Of a DNA stretch of 64,000 nucleotides, positions 37,674-47,329 are shown piece by piece (position 1 is the first letter of the stretch; each line of letters begins with the position of its first letter). This DNA is from Roseovarius sp. Pro17 (GTDB lineage: Bacteria; Pseudomonadota; Alphaproteobacteria; Rhodobacterales; Rhodobacteraceae), in the NCBI RefSeq assembly GCF_035599575.1, contig NZ_CP141179.1:248001-312000 (forward strand), given 5' to 3'. Position numbers and translations under genes: made by a program. The notes under the pieces were generated by a model that had not been told where the DNA came from, searched no databases, and worked only from the letters and a program-made list of their open reading frames with translations.

Positions 37674-37713
37674 AACGCGAACGGCGCCGCTGTTTCCAGC
37701 GACGCCGCATTCG
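37672..37713. terminator. Bidirectional hairpin between hypothetical gene and glyA
   Basis: Imperfect stem: CGCTG/CAGCG around loop TTTC (37693-37696), then GGCG/CGCC and outer AT-containing pairs. On the minus strand it is followed by TTTT (37672-37675) after three bases, placing it as the glyA terminator; in the other direction the T-tract is weak. Confidence 0.6.
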
Positions 37714-37727
37714 TGCAAGTTTATTTC

Positions 37728-39011
37728 TTAAAGGTTGGGATAAAGCGGGAAGCGTTCGCACATTTGTGCAACTCCCTTGCGCACCTTTGCCTCGACCGCG
37801 TCATTGCCATCGGCGCCATTGGCGGCCAGACCATCGACAACCTCGACGATCCAATCGCCGATCTGGCGGAACTCGGCCTCTTTGAAGCCGCGCGTCGTGC
37901 CTGCCGGGCTACCCAGACGCAGGCCGCTGGTTACGGTCGGCTTTTCGGGGTCAAATGGCACGCCGTTCTTGTTGCAAGTGATGTGCGCGCGGCCCAGTGC
38001 GGCGTCGGCGATGTTGCCGGTGACCTTCTTGGGGCGCAGATCGACCAGCATCAGATGCGTGTCGGTGCCGCCGGTGACGATATCAAGGCCACCTTTCATC
38101 AGCTGATCGGCCAGCGCCTGCGCGTTCTTGACGACCTGCTGGATGTAGCCCTTGAATTCGGGGCGCAGCGCCTCGCCAAAGGCGACGGCCTTGCCCGCGA
38201 TCACGTGCATCAGGGGGCCGCCCTGAATTCCGGGAAAGATGGCCGAGTTGAATTTTTTCGCCAGCTTTTCGTCATTGGTCAGGATCATGCCGCCGCGCGG
38301 CCCGCGCAATGTCTTGTGCGTGGTCGTGGTGGCAACATGCGAGTGCGGGAAGGGCGATGGGTATTCACCCGCCGCGATAAGGCCAGCGAAATGCGCGACG
38401 TCGGCCAGAACGTAGGCGTCGACCATATCGGCGATCTCGCGGATGCGCTTGAAATCCAGATGGCGGGGGATGGCGCTACCGCCAGCGATGATCATTTTCG
38501 GCTTATGCTCTTTGGCGAGCGCCTCCATTTGATCATAGTCCACATCCAGCGTGTCGCGGCGCACGCCGTATTGCACGGCGTTGAACCATTTGCCCGACTG
38601 GTTCGGGGCGGCACCGTGGGTCAGGTGGCCACCCGCATCAAGGCTCATGCCCAAAATGGTGTCGCCGGGCTGAAGCAGCGCTTGCATGACGCCTTGGTTG
38701 GCCTGGCTGCCCGAGTTCGGCTGAACGTTGGCAAAACCGCACCCGAACAGCTTGCACGCCCGTTCGATCGCCAGATTTTCGGCCACGTCAACATACTGGC
38801 AGCCGCCGTAATAGCGCCGGCCCGGATACCCTTCGGCGTATTTATTGGTCATGACCGACCCTTGGGCCTCCATGACCGCTGCCGAAACGATGTTTTCGGA
38901 CGCGATCAGCTCAATCTCGCTGCGCTGGCGACCCAGTTCGTTGGTGATCGAGTTATAAACCTCGGGGTCGCGGTCAGAGAGGGACTGAGTGAAAAAACCG
39001 GAGTCGGCCAT
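37728..39011 (-). CDS. glyA: Serine hydroxymethyltransferase
   Basis: Interconverts serine and glycine with tetrahydrofolate, supplying methylene-THF. 427 residues. PLP lysine lies in [14 protein letters not shown] (about 240), with [23 protein letters not shown] and [11 protein letters not shown] conserved. ATG 39011 ([10 protein letters not shown]) is preceded by AAGGAG; the longer in-frame extension lacks homology. Methylene-THF links it to the nearby thyX, which uses the same cofactor. Confidence 0.97.
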   Translation of the reverse strand: MADSGFFTQSLSDRDPEVYNSITNELGRQRSEIELIASENIVSAAVMEAQGSVMTNKYAEGYPGRRYYGGCQYVDVAENLAIERACKLFGCGFANVQPNSGSQANQGVMQALLQPGDTILGMSLDAGGHLTHGAAPNQSGKWFNAVQYGVRRDTLDVDYDQMEALAKEHKPKMIIAGGSAIPRHLDFKRIREIADMVDAYVLADVAHFAGLIAAGEYPSPFPHSHVATTTTHKTLRGPRGGMILTNDEKLAKKFNSAIFPGIQGGPLMHVIAGKAVAFGEALRPEFKGYIQQVVKNAQALADQLMKGGLDIVTGGTDTHLMLVDLRPKKVTGNIADAALGRAHITCNKNGVPFDPEKPTVTSGLRLGSPAGTTRGFKEAEFRQIGDWIVEVVDGLAANGADGNDAVEAKVRKGVAQMCERFPLYPNL

Positions 39012-39190
39012 GGGGTGGCTCCTTAGTTGATTTGACGTTGGCCAATTTTCTATCCGAAACAATCTTCTGATGTAAGTCGGGAATGCGACAATATCTTTCG
39101 GCAATGCGGCAGTACTGGTAGTGCCGCGCAAACTGTGGTGTCATTGCCGCTTCGGATGGAATTGACGAAAGTGAGACGGATGAACGGCCT

Positions 39191-39952
39191 ATGACGCGAC
39201 GCATCAACTTTCTGGCCAGTGACGCGCCAATAGCGCAGGCGGCGCGTGTGGCACTGATCGCGCGCTATGGCGATGCGCCCGAGGATGCAGCGGATGTGAT
39301 CGTGGCGCTGGGCGGTGACGGCTTTATGTTGCAGACGCTGCACCGGACCCAAGGGCTGGATGTGCCGGTTTACGGGATGAACCGCGGCACGGTCGGCTTT
39401 CTCATGAACGAATACAGCGCGCCCGACCTGATGGAGCGGCTCGCGGCGGCGTGCGAGGAGGTGATAAGCCCCCTTTCGATGCGTGCGGAATCCGTGAATG
39501 GTACGCAGCACCACGCGCTGGCGATCAACGAAGTGTCGCTGTTGCGTGGTGGTCCACAGGCGGCGCTGCTGCGCATATCGGTCGACGGGCTCGTGCGGCT
39601 TGAGGAACTTGTTTGCGACGGTGCAATGGTGGCAACGCCCGCCGGATCGACCGCATATAATTACAGCGCACATGGCCCCATCCTACCGATAGGCGCGGAT
39701 GTGCTGGCGCTGACGCCAGTCGCGGCCTTTCGCCCCCGCCGCTGGCGCGGCGCGCTTTTGCCCAAGGCGGCTGTGGTGCGTTTCGACACGCTCGAGCCGG
39801 ACAAGCGTCCGGTGATGGCTGTCGCCGACAGCCGCTCGGTCGAGAATGTGCTCTGGGTCGAAATCCGGTCAGAACCCAGCATGGGTCATCGTATCCTGTT
39901 TGATCCCGGGCACGGCCTCGAAGAGCGACTGCTGCGCGAACAATTTGTCTAA
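39191..39952 (+). CDS. nadK: NAD kinase
   Basis: Phosphorylates NAD to NADP. 253 residues, with the catalytic [11 protein letters not shown] motif at about 38-48, [14 protein letters not shown], and the NE/D element NEVSLLRGG and [16 protein letters not shown]. It is divergent from glyA; about 180 bases between them hold both promoters. Length fits alphaproteobacterial NadK. Confidence 0.96.
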   Translation: MTRRINFLASDAPIAQAARVALIARYGDAPEDAADVIVALGGDGFMLQTLHRTQGLDVPVYGMNRGTVGFLMNEYSAPDLMERLAAACEEVISPLSMRAESVNGTQHHALAINEVSLLRGGPQAALLRISVDGLVRLEELVCDGAMVATPAGSTAYNYSAHGPILPIGADVLALTPVAAFRPRRWRGALLPKAAVVRFDTLEPDKRPVMAVADSRSVENVLWVEIRSEPSMGHRILFDPGHGLEERLLREQFV

Positions 39953-39969
39953 AACCCCGTCGGTGGCTC

Positions 39970-39994
39970 GGAACCATATGCGATGCAGCCCGTT
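39970..39994 (+). promoter_or_regulatory. Candidate general-stress (EcfG-type) promoter of csbD
   Basis: GGAAC at 39970-39974, exactly 16 bases, then CGTT at 39991-39994, 64 bases before the csbD ATG. This matches the alphaproteobacterial EcfG consensus (GGAAC-N16/17-CGTT). The downstream gene is of a stress-induced family, which supports the match. Whether this genome encodes EcfG/PhyR is not visible in the window. Confidence 0.6.
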
Positions 39995-40058
39995 ATATTG
40001 CCAGTGACGGCTTGGACATGTCCGAGCCGCAGAAATTCTAGCCTTGAGGAGAGAAAAA

Positions 40059-40256
40059 ATGAACTGGGATACAATCAAAGGTAACTGGAAGCAGCTGACT
40101 GGTGAGGCGAAATCGAACTGGGGCAAGCTGACAGACGACGACGTCACCCAAGCCGCAGGCGAGCGCGATAAGCTGGTCGGCAAGGTTCAGGAACGTTACG
40201 GCATCGCCAAGGATGAAGCCGAGCGTCAGGTGGATGAGTTCGCCGCTAAGCACTAG
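40059..40256 (+). CDS. CsbD family stress protein
   Basis: A 65-residue hydrophilic protein with the CsbD signature: NWDTIKGNWKQLTGEAKSNWGKLTDDD and a C-terminal helix ERYGIAKDEAERQVDEF, in pieces. Members are abundant, stress-induced and largely unstructured; the molecular role is unclear. GAGGAG lies 9 bases before ATG 40059. It has its own candidate stress promoter and a strong terminator, so it is a single-gene unit. Confidence 0.93.
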   Translation: MNWDTIKGNWKQLTGEAKSNWGKLTDDDVTQAAGERDKLVGKVQERYGIAKDEAERQVDEFAAKH

Positions 40257-40295
40257 GCGCGCAAGTCCCCCGCAGATCAGTGTCATGATCGGAAA

Positions 40296-40323
40296 GGTGG
40301 TCCCCCAGGGGGCCGCCTTTTTT
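40296..40323 (+). terminator. Rho-independent terminator of csbD
   Basis: A stem of about 10 bp (GGTGGTCCCC paired with GGGGCCGCC, including G-T pairs) and a run of six T (40318-40323), 40 bases after the csbD stop. Confidence 0.9.
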
Positions 40324-40510
40324 GTGCATCAGTGGGTCTGGTTATTTTTTGCCAAAACACCCAAGCGCATCGCTGGACGCGCAAGCACCCATTGAAATTT
40401 GAGCGCGTTTGTTTCGCCGGGATGCACCTTTAACGTTGTCGATATTGCTAGACGGGCGACACATCGCCCACCCGCCATGTAAAATGCTGCCGCCGACGAA
40501 AGCGGGTTGA

Positions 40511-41179
40511 TCAAGGATCCGGTAGAGGTAGCGAAGACGTAGATCTAGCGCGGTCGGCGGGGCTACCCGGCATCAGATCGTAGGGATGTTTCCAGCCCGG
40601 CAGCGCTTCGATCCGGCTCAGCCAAAGGTCTATGGCGGGCCATTCCGCGCGCTCGAACCCGAACGGCTCGGGGTAGAACAGATAGCCGCAGCAACTGAAA
40701 TCGGCATTGCTGGGTCCGTCGCCGACAATCCAGTCACGGTCGCCCAGATGCGCGTCGAGCGTGGCGTAGGCACCGGCCAGCCGTCCTTGGGCAAAGGCGA
40801 TGACGTCTGCGTTGCGCTTGGCCTCGGGGAGGAAGTTCATGAGGAAGCGCGTCATGCCCGCTTGGCTGCTGAGCTTGTGATTGTCCCACAGCACCCAGCG
40901 CAGGATATCGCGCGCCTCCGCAGCATTTTGACCGCCAAATTTCCCCGATTTTTCCGAGATATACATCTGGATGAGGCCCGATTGCGTCAACACCTCGTCG
41001 CCGTCGACCAGCACCGGCACCTCGCCCATCACGTTCAGCTTGCGGAACGCCGCGCCGCGCGTCTCGCCGCCGAAAAAATCGACATAGACCGGCGCCCAGT
41101 CAAGGCCGCTGAGCGCCAAAGGCAGGGCCGCCTTGTAGGCGTTGCCCGACTCGCCCATGCAATGGAGTTTCATGGTCAT
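40511..41179 (-). CDS. Glutathione S-transferase family protein
   Basis: 222 residues. The N-terminal thioredoxin-like domain (about 1-78) has MGESGNAYKAALPLALSG and the cis-Pro motif MGEVPVLVDGDEVLTQSG; the C-terminal helical domain follows (WVLWDNHKLSSQAG..., WIVGDGPSNADFSCCGYLF). The catalytic residue is probably Ser11 or Asn13 region, which I cannot fix. Such proteins conjugate glutathione to electrophiles or act in lyase reactions; substrate unknown. Confidence 0.9.
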   Translation of the reverse strand: MTMKLHCMGESGNAYKAALPLALSGLDWAPVYVDFFGGETRGAAFRKLNVMGEVPVLVDGDEVLTQSGLIQMYISEKSGKFGGQNAAEARDILRWVLWDNHKLSSQAGMTRFLMNFLPEAKRNADVIAFAQGRLAGAYATLDAHLGDRDWIVGDGPSNADFSCCGYLFYPEPFGFERAEWPAIDLWLSRIEALPGWKHPYDLMPGSPADRARSTSSLPLPDP

Positions 41180-41221
41180 AGTGGTCCTTTCGGGGCAAAG
41201 CCTGCGGTTATATCAGCCGGG

Positions 41222-41250
41222 TTTGAGTATTTGGGGAACAATGAAAGGCG
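41222..41250 (+). repeat. Dispersed intergenic repeat, copy 2
   Basis: TTTGAGTATTTGGGGAAC AATGAAAGGCG (written in two parts), differing from copy 1 at only a few positions. It lies between two minus-strand genes. Confidence 0.7.
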
Positions 41251-41272
41251 TGCGCACCTACGACGGTCCGGG

Positions 41273-41485
41273 CTAGCGTTTGCGCGCGTCAAGTTCGGAA
41301 TTGAAGAGGCGCAATCTATGCGAAAATGTATCCTCATTGATGACGCTGTCAAAGTTCTCGAAGAGGAACGACAGCGTCTCGCCCTCATCCAGTCCAGCCT
41401 CTTGCGCGAGGCGGCGCAGGCGTCGATACCCGTCTTCGGTCATCGCGACGTTGAAGCGTCTGGTCATGCGAAAGCGTTTTGGCAT
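41273..41485 (-). CDS. Small ribbon-helix-helix-like protein
   Basis: A 70-residue basic protein whose N-terminus (FRMTRRFNVAMTEDGYRRLR, then RLAQEAGLDEGETLSFLF) resembles ribbon-helix-helix DNA-binding folds such as Arc/CopG. AAGGAG lies upstream of ATG 41485. No toxin partner adjoins it. It could be a regulator or an orphan antitoxin; the assignment rests on pattern only. Confidence 0.6.
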   Translation of the reverse strand: MPKRFRMTRRFNVAMTEDGYRRLRRLAQEAGLDEGETLSFLFENFDSVINEDTFSHRLRLFNSELDARKR

Positions 41486-41587
41486 CGGCGGCTCCTTGCG
41501 GCGGCGGTGGCAGCCCTGCAAATCCGCGCGAGGCCACCTGCAGTCTAAACCGCCAGACGCGGGCGCGTCACCCCGGATAGCGCCTAA

Positions 41588-42007
41588 TCATTCGGCCGCG
41601 TGAGACGATGTCTCGCGCGCAGAGAGTATCTTCTCGGCACATTCCATTTGGTTGCGCAGTTCCTCAATAGCCTCATCCAGCTCGCTGCGCTGGCGGATCA
41701 TGTCCTCAAGCCGCTCGCCGGCCAGTTCGCGGGTGCGCATAATCTGGGTATGTTGCTGATCGCCCGCGTCGTAGAGGTCCAATAGCTGGCGGATCTGCTC
41801 CAGCGAAAAGCCAAAGCGCTTGCCGCGCAGGATCAACTTAAGCCGGGCGCGATCGCGCTTGGTGAAAAGCCGCCTCTGCCCCTGACGTATGGGGGCCAGC
41901 AACTCTTTGGCCTCATAGAATCTGAGGGTGCGGGGCGTCACCTCATACGTGTCGCACATCTGGCGAATGGTCATCGTTTCACTGGGCATCTTGGATTCAA
42001 TGGGCAT
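41588..42007 (-). CDS. MerR family transcriptional regulator
   Basis: 139 residues: MerR winged helix (about 7-75; TIRQMCDTYEVTPRTLRFYE, AKELLAPIRQGQRRLF) and a long C-terminal coiled coil (LAGERLEDMIRQRSELDEAI). No Cys-rich metal-binding loop is seen, so it probably senses something other than a metal. Start: ATG 42007 is a moderate choice; ATG 41989 is also possible. Divergent from the MATE gene at 42238, which it may regulate. Confidence 0.87.
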   Translation of the reverse strand: MPIESKMPSETMTIRQMCDTYEVTPRTLRFYEAKELLAPIRQGQRRLFTKRDRARLKLILRGKRFGFSLEQIRQLLDLYDAGDQQHTQIMRTRELAGERLEDMIRQRSELDEAIEELRNQMECAEKILSARETSSHAAE

Positions 42008-42237
42008 CTGGAACCTGATCTGTCTCGTTGCGCTCTGTTGCGTGTCAGATAACCTGCCATGCTGCAGTTGCAATATGCGGGCCCAGTAGGAGGTAGCGGA
42101 CGTTAGGTCACTTTTGCGTGTACTTTTGACGCGCAGCGGGCTTGCGCGGACTGCGGCCGGGGCCAATAAGGGCGACTTGAACGGCACGCGCGGAGAATTT
42201 CAGTGGCCAATTCGCAGATTGACAACGAGGTCTACCG

Positions 42238-43557
42238 ATGAGCGCGCCCGCCGCTGCCCGGCTGACGCATCGGCGTGTGCTGCGCATCGCCTGGCCCATC
42301 GTTTTGTCAAACGCGACAGTGCCGCTGCTGGGCATCGTCGATACCGGTGTGATCGGCCAGTTAGGGCAAGCCGCGCCTATCGGGGCGGTCGGTGTGGGCG
42401 CAGTGATACTGACGGCGATATATTGGATCTTCGGCTTTCTGCGGATGGGAACCAGCGGGCTGACCGCGCAGGCGCGTGGGGCAGGGGATACGCCTGAGGT
42501 CGCGGCAATGCTGACGCGCTCCTTGCTGATCGGGATCGCTGGTGGCGTGTTGGTGGTGCTGGTGCATGTGCCGCTCTTCGCCGGGGCATTTGCGCTGGCC
42601 CCCGCCAGCGCCGAGGTCGAGGCGATGGCACAGGATTACATGGCGATCCGCGTCTGGAGCGCGCCCGCCATGATTGCGCTCTTTGGCATGACCGGCTGGT
42701 TGATAGCGATGGAGCGGACCGCCGCAGTGCTGGTCATCCAACTGGTGATGAACGGGCTGAACATCGCGCTGAACCTATGGTTCGTGCTGGAGCTGAACTG
42801 GGGGGTGAGCGGTGTCGCATGGGCCACCTTTGTCGCGGAATGGGCGGGGATGGGATGTGCGTTCTATCTGTGCCGGGATGCGTTTCGGGTGCCGGCGTGG
42901 CGCAACTGGGCGCTGATCTTTGATACTGCGCGGCTGCGCCTGATTGCTTCGGTGAACACAGATATCCTGCTGCGCTCGGCGATGCTGGAGGTCGTGATGC
43001 TGTCCTTCATATTTCTGGGCAGCGATCTGGGCGATGTGACGCTGGCGGCCAACCAGGTGCTGGTGCAGTTCTTGCACGTCAGTTCCTACATCATGGACGG
43101 CTTTGCCTTTGCTGCCGAGGCGCTGGTAGGGCACGCCATCGGCACGCGGGCGCGGGGTGCGGTCAGGCGCGCATCAATCCTGACCAGCCAATGGGGCGTC
43201 GGCGCAGGCGTGCTGTTGGCAGTGTGCTTTGCCCTTTTCGGCGGTGCTGCGATTGACGCGCTGGCCGCGTCGGATGCTGTACGTGACGCGGGGCGCACGT
43301 ATTTGCCCTACATGGTGGCCGCGCCAATCTTTGGCGCGGCGGCGTGGATGCTGGACGGCATCTTTATCGGGGCGACGCGGACGCGCGACATGCGTAACAT
43401 GATGGCGCTGTCGCTGGTCGTCTATGGCGCTGCATTGATGGCACTGGTGCCGATCTTTGGAAATCATGGCCTGTGGATGGCGCTGCTGGTCAGCTTTGTA
43501 ATTCGCGGCGCGACCCTAGGCGCGCGTTATCCGGCGCTGGAGCGTGCGGCAGGTTAG
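42238..43557 (+). CDS. MATE family efflux transporter (DinF-like)
   Basis: 439 residues, 12 hydrophobic segments. The N-terminal RRVLRIAWPIVLSNATVPLLGIVDTGVIGQLG is the DinF-type start of the family, followed by GFLRMGTSGLTAQA. It exports cationic compounds by proton or sodium exchange. It is distinct from the NorM-like carrier at 28007. Spaced by 230 bases from a divergent MerR regulator. Confidence 0.92.
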   Translation: MSAPAAARLTHRRVLRIAWPIVLSNATVPLLGIVDTGVIGQLGQAAPIGAVGVGAVILTAIYWIFGFLRMGTSGLTAQARGAGDTPEVAAMLTRSLLIGIAGGVLVVLVHVPLFAGAFALAPASAEVEAMAQDYMAIRVWSAPAMIALFGMTGWLIAMERTAAVLVIQLVMNGLNIALNLWFVLELNWGVSGVAWATFVAEWAGMGCAFYLCRDAFRVPAWRNWALIFDTARLRLIASVNTDILLRSAMLEVVMLSFIFLGSDLGDVTLAANQVLVQFLHVSSYIMDGFAFAAEALVGHAIGTRARGAVRRASILTSQWGVGAGVLLAVCFALFGGAAIDALAASDAVRDAGRTYLPYMVAAPIFGAAAWMLDGIFIGATRTRDMRNMMALSLVVYGAALMALVPIFGNHGLWMALLVSFVIRGATLGARYPALERAAG

Positions 43558-43569
43558 GCGCCGATGCGC

Positions 43570-43914
43570 TCAGGTGTCGGTTAGGGCCAGAACCACCTCG
43601 GGCGGGCGGCCAATTATGGCGCGCGTATCCGTTAGGGCCAAGGGCCGCTCGATCAGCTTTGGTTGCGCGGCCATGGCGGCAAAAAGGGCGTCGTCGCTCG
43701 CCTCGCGGCTCAGGCCAAGCGCGCGAAACTCTGCCTCGCCGGTGCGCAGCATGGCGATGACCGGCCCGCCCAGCAGGGCGTGTGCCGCGCGCAGCTCAAC
43801 CTCGCTGGGCGCGTCCTCCAGATAGCGGCGCACGATCACCTCACCGCGATCCTCCAGCAGCGCCAAGGCGGCGCGCGATTTCGAGCAGCGCGGATTGTGC
43901 CATAGAGTGATCAT
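43570..43914 (-). CDS. ArsC family (arsenate reductase-like) protein
   Basis: 114 residues of the glutaredoxin-coupled ArsC fold: [15 protein letters not shown] carries the Cys and Ser, and the C-terminal [20 protein letters not shown] the conserved Arg-Pro. It could reduce arsenate, but many such proteins in this position are generic. No arsB or arsR adjoins. It overlaps the pyrD stop by four bases (ATG 43914); an ATG at 43920 is also in frame. Confidence 0.85.
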   Translation of the reverse strand: MITLWHNPRCSKSRAALALLEDRGEVIVRRYLEDAPSEVELRAAHALLGGPVIAMLRTGEAEFRALGLSREASDDALFAAMAAQPKLIERPLALTDTRAIIGRPPEVVLALTDT

Positions 43915-44969
43915 AGCCATTCCTCACGCCCCGTTCCCACCGCCTCGGCGAGGTTGGCATAACCGTTAGCCTCCAGCAACCGATCCAGCCCGCGCGCGAT
44001 GCGCGGCACCAGCGACAGTCCCTCATAGACCAGCGCGGAATAGAGTTGCACCGCACTCGCGCCAGCGCGGATTTTGGCATAGGCGTCTTCGGGCGTGGAG
44101 ATGCCGCCGACGCCGATCAGGGGCATCTTGCCGTCGGTCAGTTGCGATAGCCGCGCCAATACCCGCGTCGAGCGTTCAAATAGCGGCGCGCCCGACAGCC
44201 CGCCAGCCTCGTCGCGGGCTGCCGACACCAGCCCGCTGCGATCCAGTGTCGTGTTGGTGGCGATGATTCCGGCGAGGTTCGCACGCTGCGCCACTTCGGC
44301 AATTTCGCCAAGGGCGGAATCGTCCAGATCCGGCGCGATTTTTAGAAAGATGGGGATGGGTCGTTCCAGCCAGTTGCGCGCCTCCATAACCCCTGCCAGC
44401 AACGCAGCAAGGGCATCAGCGCCTTGCAGATCGCGCAGCTTTTCAGTGTTGGGGCTAGAGACGTTGACCGTGGCAAAATCCAGATGCCGCCCGCAATGCG
44501 CCAGCACGCGGGCAAAATCCTCGGCCCGGTCGTCGCTGTCCTTGTTGGCGCCGAGGTTCAGCCCGATCACGGCATCCTTGGGTCGCTGTGCCAGCCGCTC
44601 TGCTGCTGCCTCCATTCCAAGATTGTTAAAGCCGAAGCGGTTGATTACCGCGCGATCCTCGGACAACCGAAAGAGGCGCGGGCGGGGATTGCCGGGCTGC
44701 GGGCGGGGCGTGACCGCGCCAACCTCGATCATGCCGAACCCAGCGCGCGCCAGAGGTGCCAGCGCCTCGGCGTTCTTGTCGAAACCGGCGGCCAGCCCCA
44801 CGGGGTTATCCAGGTCAAGCCCAGCCACCTTGCACGCAAGGCGCGGCGAGGTTACCCGCCCCGGCAGTGGCACCAGCCCCGCGCGCAACGCACGCAGCGC
44901 CAGCCCGTGCGCCCGTTCGGGGTCTAGTCGATGCAATAGCGCGAGGCCGATGCGGTCCAGTCCGCTCAT
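43911..44969 (-). CDS. pyrD: Dihydroorotate dehydrogenase (quinone), class 2
   Basis: Oxidises dihydroorotate to orotate with membrane quinone in pyrimidine synthesis. 352 residues with an N-terminal membrane-associating helix region, [16 protein letters not shown], the catalytic serine region [17 protein letters not shown], and C-terminal FMN-phosphate motif [20 protein letters not shown]. It overlaps the DUF952 stop by four bases and arsC by four bases. Confidence 0.96.
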   Translation of the reverse strand: MSGLDRIGLALLHRLDPERAHGLALRALRAGLVPLPGRVTSPRLACKVAGLDLDNPVGLAAGFDKNAEALAPLARAGFGMIEVGAVTPRPQPGNPRPRLFRLSEDRAVINRFGFNNLGMEAAAERLAQRPKDAVIGLNLGANKDSDDRAEDFARVLAHCGRHLDFATVNVSSPNTEKLRDLQGADALAALLAGVMEARNWLERPIPIFLKIAPDLDDSALGEIAEVAQRANLAGIIATNTTLDRSGLVSAARDEAGGLSGAPLFERSTRVLARLSQLTDGKMPLIGVGGISTPEDAYAKIRAGASAVQLYSALVYEGLSLVPRIARGLDRLLEANGYANLAEAVGTGREEWL

Positions 44970-45304
44970 TCGGCACCTGCGGGAAACTGATGCACGCCGT
45001 CCGCCAATGGCAGCGGTTGCGCCCATGCCACATCGGTAAGGAGCAACTCGCGGTAAAGATGCGGAAATAGCGCGCCACCGCGCGACTCCTCCCATTTCAG
45101 GTCTTCACCCAGTCGATCTGCCTCGACGCCCAGTAGCATTAGGCCATCCTCGCCAGCAAAGTGCTTGGCCGCCGTTTCGGGCGCCTGCGCGACTGTCGAC
45201 AGATGAACATAGCCGTCGGCGATATCCACCTGAGCCCCGGCACTGCGGCCAGCGGCACGCAGCGCCTTCCACTCATCCGCACGAAATATCTTGTACAAAG
45301 TCAT
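44966..45304 (-). CDS. DUF952 family protein
   Basis: 112 residues of the DUF952 family, function unknown (an ADP-ribosyltransferase-like fold is proposed for it). It shows [37 protein letters not shown] and [20 protein letters not shown] 45304 gives the typical N-terminus. Coupled to pyrD by an ATGA overlap. Confidence 0.85.
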   Translation of the reverse strand: MTLYKIFRADEWKALRAAGRSAGAQVDIADGYVHLSTVAQAPETAAKHFAGEDGLMLLGVEADRLGEDLKWEESRGGALFPHLYRELLLTDVAWAQPLPLADGVHQFPAGAE

Positions 45305-45360
45305 GGACCCCTGATGCCGCGCGCCGCGCGCCCGGTCAAGCGGCGAGGGCTGGCCAATGT

Positions 45361-45390
45361 GGCGCATTCACCGTTCTTCAAATACTCAAA
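45361..45390 (-). repeat. Dispersed intergenic repeat, degenerate copy 3
   Basis: On the minus strand TTTGAGTATTTGAAGAAC, then GGTGAATGCGCC. It keeps the first part of copies 1 and 2 and a decayed second part. It lies in the divergent region between DUF952 and the methyltransferase gene. Confidence 0.5.
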
Positions 45391-45467
45391 TCGCGCCTGC
45401 TTGGCCGCGTTGCCTTTGCAAAGGCACGACCATCCGGCATATCAGGGGGATCACGAAAGGTGGTCAC

Positions 45468-46676
45468 ATGAGCCAGGTCAAATCCCAGTATGAGGCTTAT
45501 CCTTATCCCGCCCGCGATCCAGCGGACGAGGCCAAAAGGTTGATCACCGGATCGCCCTCGCACCCGCTGGAAATCGACCATTTCCTGTTCGGTGGGCGAC
45601 GTGACTGGTCGCAGCCCCTGCGCGTGCTGGTAGCGGGCGGCGGCACGGGCGACGGCCTGATCCAACTAGCGCAGATGATGGCGCAGCTGCGCAGACCGTG
45701 TGAAATGACCTATGTCGATCTCAGCGTTGCCTCGCGCCGTATCGCCGAGGCGCGGGCAGAGGTGCGCGGCCTGACCGGCATCCGGTTTGTCACCGGCTCG
45801 CTGCTGGACGCGGCGGATCTGGGCGTTTTTGACTACATAGATTGCTGCGGTGTGCTGCATCATCTGCCCGATCCTGCGGCAGGCTTCGCCGCTCTGCGCG
45901 CCGCTCTTGCGCCCGAGGCAGCAGAACTGGGCGGTGGCCTTGGATTCATGGTCTACGCACCCCATGGCCGCGCGGGGGTTTATCCACTGCAAGCCGCGTT
46001 CGGTGCGCTATATGAGGGTCTCGCACCCGAGGAGCGTTTGAAGGCCGCGCGGTCGCTGGTGGCGGCGCTACCCGCAGGGCATCCTTTTGCCCGCAATCCG
46101 AACTTGGGCGATCACAAGGACAGCGACGCGGGGTTCTACGATCTGCTTTTGCACTCGCAGGACCGCGCTTTTGACGTCAGCGAACTGCTGCAGGTGCTGG
46201 AAGTCAGCGGCTGGGCGCTGGGCGGATTTACGATACCCGCGCTCTATGACCTCGCGCGCATTGCACCCGTTCCGGACCATCTGACCGCAGCACAGCGCAT
46301 GGCCGTGGCCGAGCAACTACGCGGCACGATCAAGACGCATGTCGCATACGCGCTGCCGCTAGGTGCGGCGCGGCTCCCGGCGACTGGCCGGGACCGGGCG
46401 TCGATCCCGCATCTGAAGGGTGTGCAGGCCGGACCGCTGGCGCAGGCCATTGCGCGGGGCGCAACGCCCAAGCTGAATTTCGGCGGTATCGAGGCGGCGT
46501 TGAGCCTGCCAAAAGAGGCCGCGCCCCTGATTGCCGCGATCGACGGGCGGCGCAGCATCGCACAGATCATGCAGACCACAAAATTGGATCCCATTCAGGC
46601 CGGCGCGCTGTGGGCAAAAGTTCACCGCGAGTTGGGGGATTGGGGCCTCATGCTCTATTCGCGGGCGCTGGCGTAG
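45468..46676 (+). CDS. Class I SAM-dependent methyltransferase
   Basis: 402 residues: short N-terminal QYEAYPYPARDPADEAKRL motif, Rossmann methyltransferase core (about 40-200; LRVLVAGGGTGDGLIQLAQ, VDLSVASRRIAEARA, FDYIDCCGVLHHLPDP) and a C-terminal extension (about 300-402) that looks like a small winged-helix or PqqD-like domain (IDGRRSIAQIMQTTKLDP). ATG 45468 follows AAAGGTGG. The acceptor is unknown; the N-terminal motif suggests a protein or polypeptide substrate. Confidence 0.87.
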   Translation: MSQVKSQYEAYPYPARDPADEAKRLITGSPSHPLEIDHFLFGGRRDWSQPLRVLVAGGGTGDGLIQLAQMMAQLRRPCEMTYVDLSVASRRIAEARAEVRGLTGIRFVTGSLLDAADLGVFDYIDCCGVLHHLPDPAAGFAALRAALAPEAAELGGGLGFMVYAPHGRAGVYPLQAAFGALYEGLAPEERLKAARSLVAALPAGHPFARNPNLGDHKDSDAGFYDLLLHSQDRAFDVSELLQVLEVSGWALGGFTIPALYDLARIAPVPDHLTAAQRMAVAEQLRGTIKTHVAYALPLGAARLPATGRDRASIPHLKGVQAGPLAQAIARGATPKLNFGGIEAALSLPKEAAPLIAAIDGRRSIAQIMQTTKLDPIQAGALWAKVHRELGDWGLMLYSRALA

Positions 46677-46775
46677 AGGCGCATGTGGGCGCGCTTTGCC
46701 CTGACGCAGCCCTGTGACGCGGCCGAACGCGCGGGTCTTCGTAGGAGACGCCCCCAGCCTGATCGGCTAGCGCTG

Positions 46776-47312
46776 TCAGTCTCCCTCGAACGCGCAAAGC
46801 GCGCGCACGTCGATGCCCATCGCCTCGAGCCGTGCGCGCCCGCCCAAGTCAGGCAGTTCGACGACAAAAGTGCAGGCGGCGATTCGTCCGCCCAGCTTTT
46901 CGACCAGCAGCGTCGCGGCCTCGGCAGTCCCGCCAGTGGCAAGTAGATCGTCCACGATCAGCACGCTCTCGCCCGCCTCGATTGCGTCCTCGTGCAATTC
47001 GAACGTGGCGGTGCCGTATTCCAGCGCATAGCTCTGCGAAATGACTGCGCCGGGCAGCTTGCCTGCCTTGCGCACGGGAACAAAGCCCGCGCCCAAGTGA
47101 TACGCTACCGCACCGCCCAGAATAAAGCCGCGCGCCTCCAGCCCGATTACCTTATCTATGCGCTGATCGGTCCAAGGTGCGGCCAGCTGATCGACACTCA
47201 TCCGCAGGCCATGCGGATCGGCGAGCAGGGTCATGACGTCACGAAACATGACCCCCGGCTGCGGGAAATCAGGAATTGTGCGGATCAGATCGCGGATAGA
47301 ATCGGCGGGCAT
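46776..47312 (-). CDS. apt: Adenine phosphoribosyltransferase
   Basis: Makes AMP from adenine and PRPP. 178 residues with the PRPP motif [17 protein letters not shown] (about 123-139), and [20 protein letters not shown] at the N-terminus. It follows mtnP and a LysE-type exporter on the same strand, 17 bases after LysE, so adenine released from methylthioadenosine by MtnP is probably recycled by this enzyme. Confidence 0.96.
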   Translation of the reverse strand: MPADSIRDLIRTIPDFPQPGVMFRDVMTLLADPHGLRMSVDQLAAPWTDQRIDKVIGLEARGFILGGAVAYHLGAGFVPVRKAGKLPGAVISQSYALEYGTATFELHEDAIEAGESVLIVDDLLATGGTAEAATLLVEKLGGRIAACTFVVELPDLGGRARLEAMGIDVRALCAFEGD

Positions 47313-47329
47313 GCCTGCTCCTTTGGTTG

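Noticed and set aside
37713..39026. 437-codon frame on the plus strand opposite glyA
   Set aside because: Exact antisense of a clear glyA; no protein family match and no ribosome site, a by-product of GC-rich third positions.
43570..43914. Arsenic resistance operon
   Set aside because: Only an ArsC-fold protein is present; arsB, arsR and arsH are missing, so a resistance role is not supported.
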